42,698 nt of DNA from assembly GCA_003562815.1 (NCBI GenBank), contig PWTO01000281.1, forward strand, positions 1-42,698, read 5' to 3'. Under the pieces are notes generated by a model. That model made no database searches. It was given only the letters and a program-made list of their open reading frames with translations, and was not told where the DNA came from. Source of the DNA: Chromatiaceae bacterium (GTDB taxonomy: Bacteria > Pseudomonadota > Gammaproteobacteria > Chromatiales > Chromatiaceae). Positions 39,262-42,698 of the stretch are shown one piece after another (the stretch's first letter is position 1; the number at the start of each line of letters is the position of its first letter). The translations under genes were made by a program, and so were the position numbers.

Positions 39262-40074
39262 TCAGCGCTCGCCGTTTCGTTCGCCGGTTAGGGGCACGAA
39301 GGCCACCGACATCAGATTGCGCGTCTGGGTCTTGCCGTCTTCTGTCTTGGTCACCAGCAGCAGATTCTGGGTCCAGCCGGCGCGTCCGACCGGGATCACC
39401 ATGCGCTTGCCGGGCTTGAGCTGCTCGATGAGCGGCGGTGGCACATGCTGCGCGGCCGCCGTGACGATGATGGCATCGTAGGGCGCGAGCGCCTGGTAGC
39501 CGTAGTAGCCGTCACCCTGGATCGCGGTGATGTTGTCGTAGCCAAGCCGCTCGAACAGGCCGGCGGCCTGCTCGGCCAGCGGTCGGACGATCTCGATGGT
39601 CACGACTTCGACGCCCATGGCGCCGAGGATCGCGGCCTGGTAGCCGGAGCCGGTGCCGATCTCGAGCACGCGGTCGCCCGGGGCCAGCTGCAGGGTCTCG
39701 GTCATGAACGCGACGATGTAGGGCTGCGAGATGGTCTGCCCGTGCCCGATCGGCAAGGGGCTGTCCGCATAGGCCCGGTCGCGGAGATCCGGGGGGACGA
39801 AGGCGTGTCGCGGCACCGAGCGCATCGCGTCCAGGACGGCCTCGTCGGTGACACCGCGCTGCTCGACTTGGCGCTCGATCATCTGATGGCGCTCCTCCTC
39901 GCGTGGCGCGTTAAAGGTCGGCCGCCCCATGGGGCCGGGCTTGTCGGCGCGCAGCAGAACCTCGGTATCGGGCCGGTTCGTTTTCTGTGTGGCAGCGTCC
40001 GGCTGGGCCAGCGCTAGGCATGAGAATGCCAACCCAACAGAGAATAAAAGCTTCTTAAACAAAGGTTTCTTCAT
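39262..40074 (-). CDS. pcm: Exported protein-L-isoaspartate O-methyltransferase
   Basis: 270 residues from ATG 40074, which follows a strong AGGAGG site. A signal peptide (KKPLFKKLLFSVGLAFSCLALA) is present, so this copy is predicted to act outside the cytoplasm, unlike E. coli Pcm. The enzyme repairs isoaspartate in aged proteins using SAM. Motifs: RHAFVPPDLRDRAYADSPLPIGHGQTISQPYIVAFMTE, SAM motif VLEIGTGSGYQAAIL and YDAIIVTAAAQHVP. It starts a reverse-strand operon with the next two genes. A TAGAAT -10-like box lies about 30 bp upstream of its start. Confidence 0.92.
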   Translation of the reverse strand: MKKPLFKKLLFSVGLAFSCLALAQPDAATQKTNRPDTEVLLRADKPGPMGRPTFNAPREEERHQMIERQVEQRGVTDEAVLDAMRSVPRHAFVPPDLRDRAYADSPLPIGHGQTISQPYIVAFMTETLQLAPGDRVLEIGTGSGYQAAILGAMGVEVVTIEIVRPLAEQAAGLFERLGYDNITAIQGDGYYGYQALAPYDAIIVTAAAQHVPPPLIEQLKPGKRMVIPVGRAGWTQNLLLVTKTEDGKTQTRNLMSVAFVPLTGERNGER

Positions 40075-40133
40075 GATTTGCCTCCTGCTGCGCACGGCAC
40101 TTTATTCTACCCACCGAGCCTAGCCAGGTCGAA

Positions 40134-40295
40134 TCGCCGGCAAGGCCTGGAAGCCATGTCCTGATTTGCGGCTATGGAGATCGAGGGCAGAACCTTACGG
40201 CCGTGTTCGCCTGCGAGGACATGGGGATTCTAGCGCTGGATCTGGACCCGACAGGCAGCTGCAGGGAAGGATCGATCTCGAGGGCGCTTTGGTAG
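40134..40295 (+). pseudogene. Remnant of a KefB/TrkA-N (RCK) domain gene
   Basis: The 329-bp gap 40075-40403 is not empty. Read from 40134, it encodes SPARPGSHVLICGYGDRGQN, LTAVFACEDMGILALDLDP and ends at TAG 40293-40295. HVLICGYG-x-x-GQNL ... ALDLDP is the start of the NAD-binding RCK_N domain of KefB/KefC-type potassium efflux proteins. There is no start codon, the frame closes after about 50 residues, and the rest of the gene is absent, so this is a decayed fragment. The remaining gap (40296-40403) holds a possible TTGACT box (40374-40379) but no clear promoter. Confidence 0.6.
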
Positions 40296-40403
40296 CCAGG
40301 ATGTGTCATCTTGGCACCTCGGCGCACTGTGACTGTTTTGCATCCTCCCGTTTCCGTTGGTCCGTTTTCTCTATTGACTTCCGATTCTTGCGAGGCTGAA
40401 TAC

Positions 40404-41462
40404 ATGAAGAAGGCCCCTTTTTGGAATACTGCCGGCGCTTGCACTGGCCTGCGGCCATCACGGGTTTCCCGCGCTAGGCGTGGAGCGATTGCCTTGGCCG
40501 CGCTGCTGGTGCTTGCCAGGCCATTGAGCGCGATGGCGCAGAGCGATGTTGCTGACGCGCGCGATCACGAGCAGATCCCCCGCTATGAGGGTAGCTGGAT
40601 TCTCGGGCATGAGACCAAGCGCTTCGACCGTTTTGCGCTCCCCACCGGACCTGCGGTGCGTCGCAATGGGCAGTGGCAGGGCGAGACGGAGCAGGTGCTC
40701 GAAGGTTCGCGAACCCGCTTGCTCTACGTTGCGCCTCAAGAGCGCAGCACATTGGAGGTGTTCCGCAATTATCAAACCGCCCTTGAGGAACGCGGTTTCG
40801 AGACGCTGTATGCTTGCTCCGGGCGGGAGTGCGGGAGCAACAACAGCATCGCGCGCAACATCCTGTGGACGCTCGACCGGCGGCTTTCCAATGCCGGGGA
40901 CAAGACAAGGTCCGCCTTCACCGGCATGCACGACGACCATTACCTCGCCGTCCGTAATGCCGCAGGCACGACCTGGGTCGGACTGTACATCGCACGAAAC
41001 AACTTCAAGCACTTTGCGGATACCTACTTGCGCTCGATCATCCTGGTCGAAGTCGTGGATGTCGGCGCGATGGAACAACGCATGATCGATGCCACGATAA
41101 TGGCCAAGAGCATCTCCGAAACGGGCAAGGTGATCCTGGACAACATCTACTTCGACTTCGGCAAGGCGACGCTGAAGCCGGAATCCGACCCCGCCCTGGC
41201 CGAGATGGCCAAGCTGCTCGTCAACGACCCGAACGTGTCGGTTTACGTCGTCGGGCATACCGACAACGTGGGCAGCCACGAGGCCAACATGACATTATCG
41301 AGGGCGCGCGCCGCCGCTGTCGTCGATGCGCTCGTCAGCCGCCACGGCGTGCAGCGCGCCCGCATCGTGCCTGCCGGCGTAGGCCCCCTAGCACCGCTTG
41401 CAAGCAACGAGACCGAAGACGGTCGCAGCAAGAACCGGCGGGTCGAACTCGTGCAGCGATGA
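40404..41462 (+). CDS. DUF4892-OmpA type outer-membrane protein
   Basis: 352 residues from ATG 40404. A long basic N-terminus leads to a signal peptide (GAIALAALLVLARPLSAMAQ). Residues about 55-215 resemble DUF4892 (DHEQIPRYEGSWILGHETKRFDRFALPTG; YACSGRECGSNN). Residues about 240-352 are an OmpA-like peptidoglycan-binding domain: NIYFDFGKATLKPESDPALAEMAKLL, VVGHTDNVGSHEANMTLSRARAAAVVDAL, and GRSKNRRVELV. It probably tethers the outer membrane to the cell wall. It stands alone, with its own upstream region. Confidence 0.9.
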   Translation: MKKAPFWNTAGACTGLRPSRVSRARRGAIALAALLVLARPLSAMAQSDVADARDHEQIPRYEGSWILGHETKRFDRFALPTGPAVRRNGQWQGETEQVLEGSRTRLLYVAPQERSTLEVFRNYQTALEERGFETLYACSGRECGSNNSIARNILWTLDRRLSNAGDKTRSAFTGMHDDHYLAVRNAAGTTWVGLYIARNNFKHFADTYLRSIILVEVVDVGAMEQRMIDATIMAKSISETGKVILDNIYFDFGKATLKPESDPALAEMAKLLVNDPNVSVYVVGHTDNVGSHEANMTLSRARAAAVVDALVSRHGVQRARIVPAGVGPLAPLASNETEDGRSKNRRVELVQR

Positions 41463-41508
41463 AGTGGCGGTCGGTCATGGCTGTCTAGATGCTCGCCACG
41501 TTCAGGTA

Positions 41509-41525
41509 CTGGCCGGCTCGGCCAG
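41509..41525 (+). other. Short hairpin in the gap after the OmpA-like gene
   Basis: CTGGCCG and CGGCCAG form a 7-bp stem with a 3-base loop 46 bp after the OmpA-like stop. There is no T-run, so a terminator role is doubtful. The remainder of the 166-bp gap holds nothing I recognise. Confidence 0.3.
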
Positions 41526-41628
41526 CCCTGTCGGCATTTCTCGAACGCTCGGTCTTGCTCTATCACAGCGGGAGGCATAAATTCCCAATTATCGCTTAGC
41601 TCTTGTCACACCGGCGGGTATCGCAAGC

Positions 41629-42390
41629 ATGACGACCGAACAACTTTATGGTCGCTTCGTTTCCATCGTGCGCCGAATGGCACCCGAGTGCCCGATTCAG
41701 CCCGAAACGCGTACCCAGGAGGTGCGTGCTCAGGCCAGTCGTGCGGCTACCTTGATTTCGGCGCTGGCCGACGGGCTGAAAGTCGCCATTCCGGGCGGTG
41801 CGGCGACTTCCCTAGCTATTTCCGGCGCCACTGCGAACAGCAGTGCAGACGTGGCCAATGCAGCGGTCGACTCCGCAGCCACGAGAGGCGCCGGCATGGC
41901 AATGGGGGCCGAGGCCGGGCCGGTGGTGGGTGGCGCCATCATGATCCTGCGCGGGACGTCCCAGGGGGTGGGTCGGTCCCATCAAGTCGTTACATATTTG
42001 TTGGGCATCGGCGGCTATGTCAACTGCCTGGCCCGGTGCGCGATCCACGCGGTAAATAGCCCACTCCCCTATATCAGTCTGCCTCAACCGATCGCGCCGT
42101 CCTACATAGCGGGCGATCTGTACACCAACGGGCTGCGTGAGGCCTGGCGTGCGGGATACTGGCGGGTCCGCGAGGTGATCCAGGAAATAGACAACTTGCG
42201 GCCCGTCCAGGGCGCTCTTTATTCAAAACAGTGCCTGATCCAGCTGGCCCTGGATGCGGGTCATCCGGGTGGCCGTGGGGAGGATCCTCGCATCCGTATC
42301 CGTTGCGAGGGCCATATCCTCAACCAGATTCTCGCCACAAACTTGCGCACCCAGCGCGATAGGCTCCGGCGCTGGTCGAACGCGCCGTAA
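41629..42390 (+). CDS. Protein of unknown function
   Basis: 253 residues from ATG 41629. I do not recognise a family. Residues about 45-110 are rich in Ala and Gly (GLKVAIPGGAATSLAISG; GAGMAMGAEAGPVVGGAIMILRG), with a hydrophobic stretch that could span or enter a membrane. The C-terminal half is Arg-rich with scattered cysteines (CLARC near 135, QCLI, IRCEG). No signal peptide is evident. It is flanked by gaps of 166 and 141 bp on the same strand as its neighbours, so it may be a single-gene unit. The gap 42391-42531 holds no motif I can name. Confidence 0.6.
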   Translation: MTTEQLYGRFVSIVRRMAPECPIQPETRTQEVRAQASRAATLISALADGLKVAIPGGAATSLAISGATANSSADVANAAVDSAATRGAGMAMGAEAGPVVGGAIMILRGTSQGVGRSHQVVTYLLGIGGYVNCLARCAIHAVNSPLPYISLPQPIAPSYIAGDLYTNGLREAWRAGYWRVREVIQEIDNLRPVQGALYSKQCLIQLALDAGHPGGRGEDPRIRIRCEGHILNQILATNLRTQRDRLRRWSNAP

Positions 42391-42531
42391 ATCGGCACGC
42401 AGGGCGGGAATGGTCCAACGATCTACACGGTAGGCGGCCCGAGGTAGGATTGTGCACATCTGCGTTCGGCTTTGCGATCCGAAACCGCGACCGCATTTAG
42501 CGGATGTCAAAGAACCAACCGAGTAACGACC

Positions 42532-42698
42532 ATGCCGACGCGACTTTTTCTCGTTCGCCACGGTGCGACCGAGCTGACTGCCGAGGATCGCTTCTCGGGC
42601 GCAACCGACGTGCCGCTCTCCGAGATGGGGTGCAAGCAGGTCGAGAGTCTTGCCAGCCGCCTCGCTGACGAGCCGCTTGATGCCATCTATGCGAGCCC
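42532..42698 (+). CDS. Histidine phosphatase family protein (5' part)
   Basis: The first 55 residues of a phosphoglycerate-mutase-fold phosphatase that runs off the right edge. LFLVRHGATELTAEDRFSGATDVPLSEMG has the RHG catalytic histidine near residue 10 and the family's 'D-x-P-L-S-x-x-G' turn. Members act on sugar phosphates, alpha-ribazole-5'-phosphate (CobC) or other small phosphates. The fragment cannot tell which. Confidence 0.88.
   Translation, partial: MPTRLFLVRHGATELTAEDRFSGATDVPLSEMGCKQVESLASRLADEPLDAIYAS

Overview
The window is a gene-dense, high-GC chromosomal segment from a gammaproteobacterium. Three things suggest a purple sulfur bacterium of the Chromatiaceae or a close relative: the gene order hrcA-grpE-dnaK-dnaJ-dapB with a CIRCE element, the biotin cluster bioB-F-H-C-D, and corrin-ring methyltransferases next to a PHA-granule-associated protein. 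That assignment is inference from gene content; there is no rRNA or marker tree here. No tRNA, rRNA, CRISPR array or complete insertion sequence was seen.

Region by region. (1) 1-5100: a Ter-type stress-signalling module: the tail of an unidentified gene, terD, two TerY-like von Willebrand A proteins, a PP2C phosphatase with a putative Ig-like N-terminal domain, and an unusual protein kinase with a zinc ribbon. This is the known 'TerY-P' arrangement (vWA + phosphatase + kinase) with TerD. (2) 5177-6400: comF (reverse) and a small YjfB-like putative motility protein in an AT-richer patch. (3) 6339-11364: a biotin operon, bioBFHCD, preceded by a dyad that looks like a BirA operator overlapping a TTGACA -35 box; bioA is not in the window. 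(4) 11348-13896: nadK-recN on the reverse strand. (5) 14008-20122: the HrcA-controlled chaperone cluster and dapB, with a perfect CIRCE and two sigma32-like promoters. (6) 20151-22363: a Tat-exported beta-lactamase-fold serine hydrolase, a PHA-granule-type small protein and a REP-associated (RAYT) transposase. (7) 22496-26734: prfB with the programmed +1 frameshift, lysS, a PsiE-like membrane protein and a VTT/TVP38 membrane protein. (8) 26750-29808: cobalamin genes cobI-cobJ (reverse) and cobL (forward), with a small His-rich ORF coupled to cobI. (9) 29823-35922: a three-PAS histidine kinase, SelO, a META-domain protein and an erythromycin-esterase-like protein. (10) 35932-40074: a reverse-strand operon of exported protein-isoaspartate methyltransferase, a large spermidine-synthase-like membrane protein and YihY. 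(11) 40134-42698: a decayed KefB/TrkA-N-like fragment, a DUF4892-OmpA-type envelope protein, an unknown protein, and the start of a histidine phosphatase.

Nothing here is clearly a wholly new system. The points most worth a second look are: an exact 20-bp sequence shared by the leaders of terD and the PAS kinase, with a 12-bp core also before the serine hydrolase; the atypical kinase and phosphatase of the Ter module; the candidate BirA operator nested with a terminator; the His-rich ORF upstream of cobI; and the gene remnant at 40134-40295.
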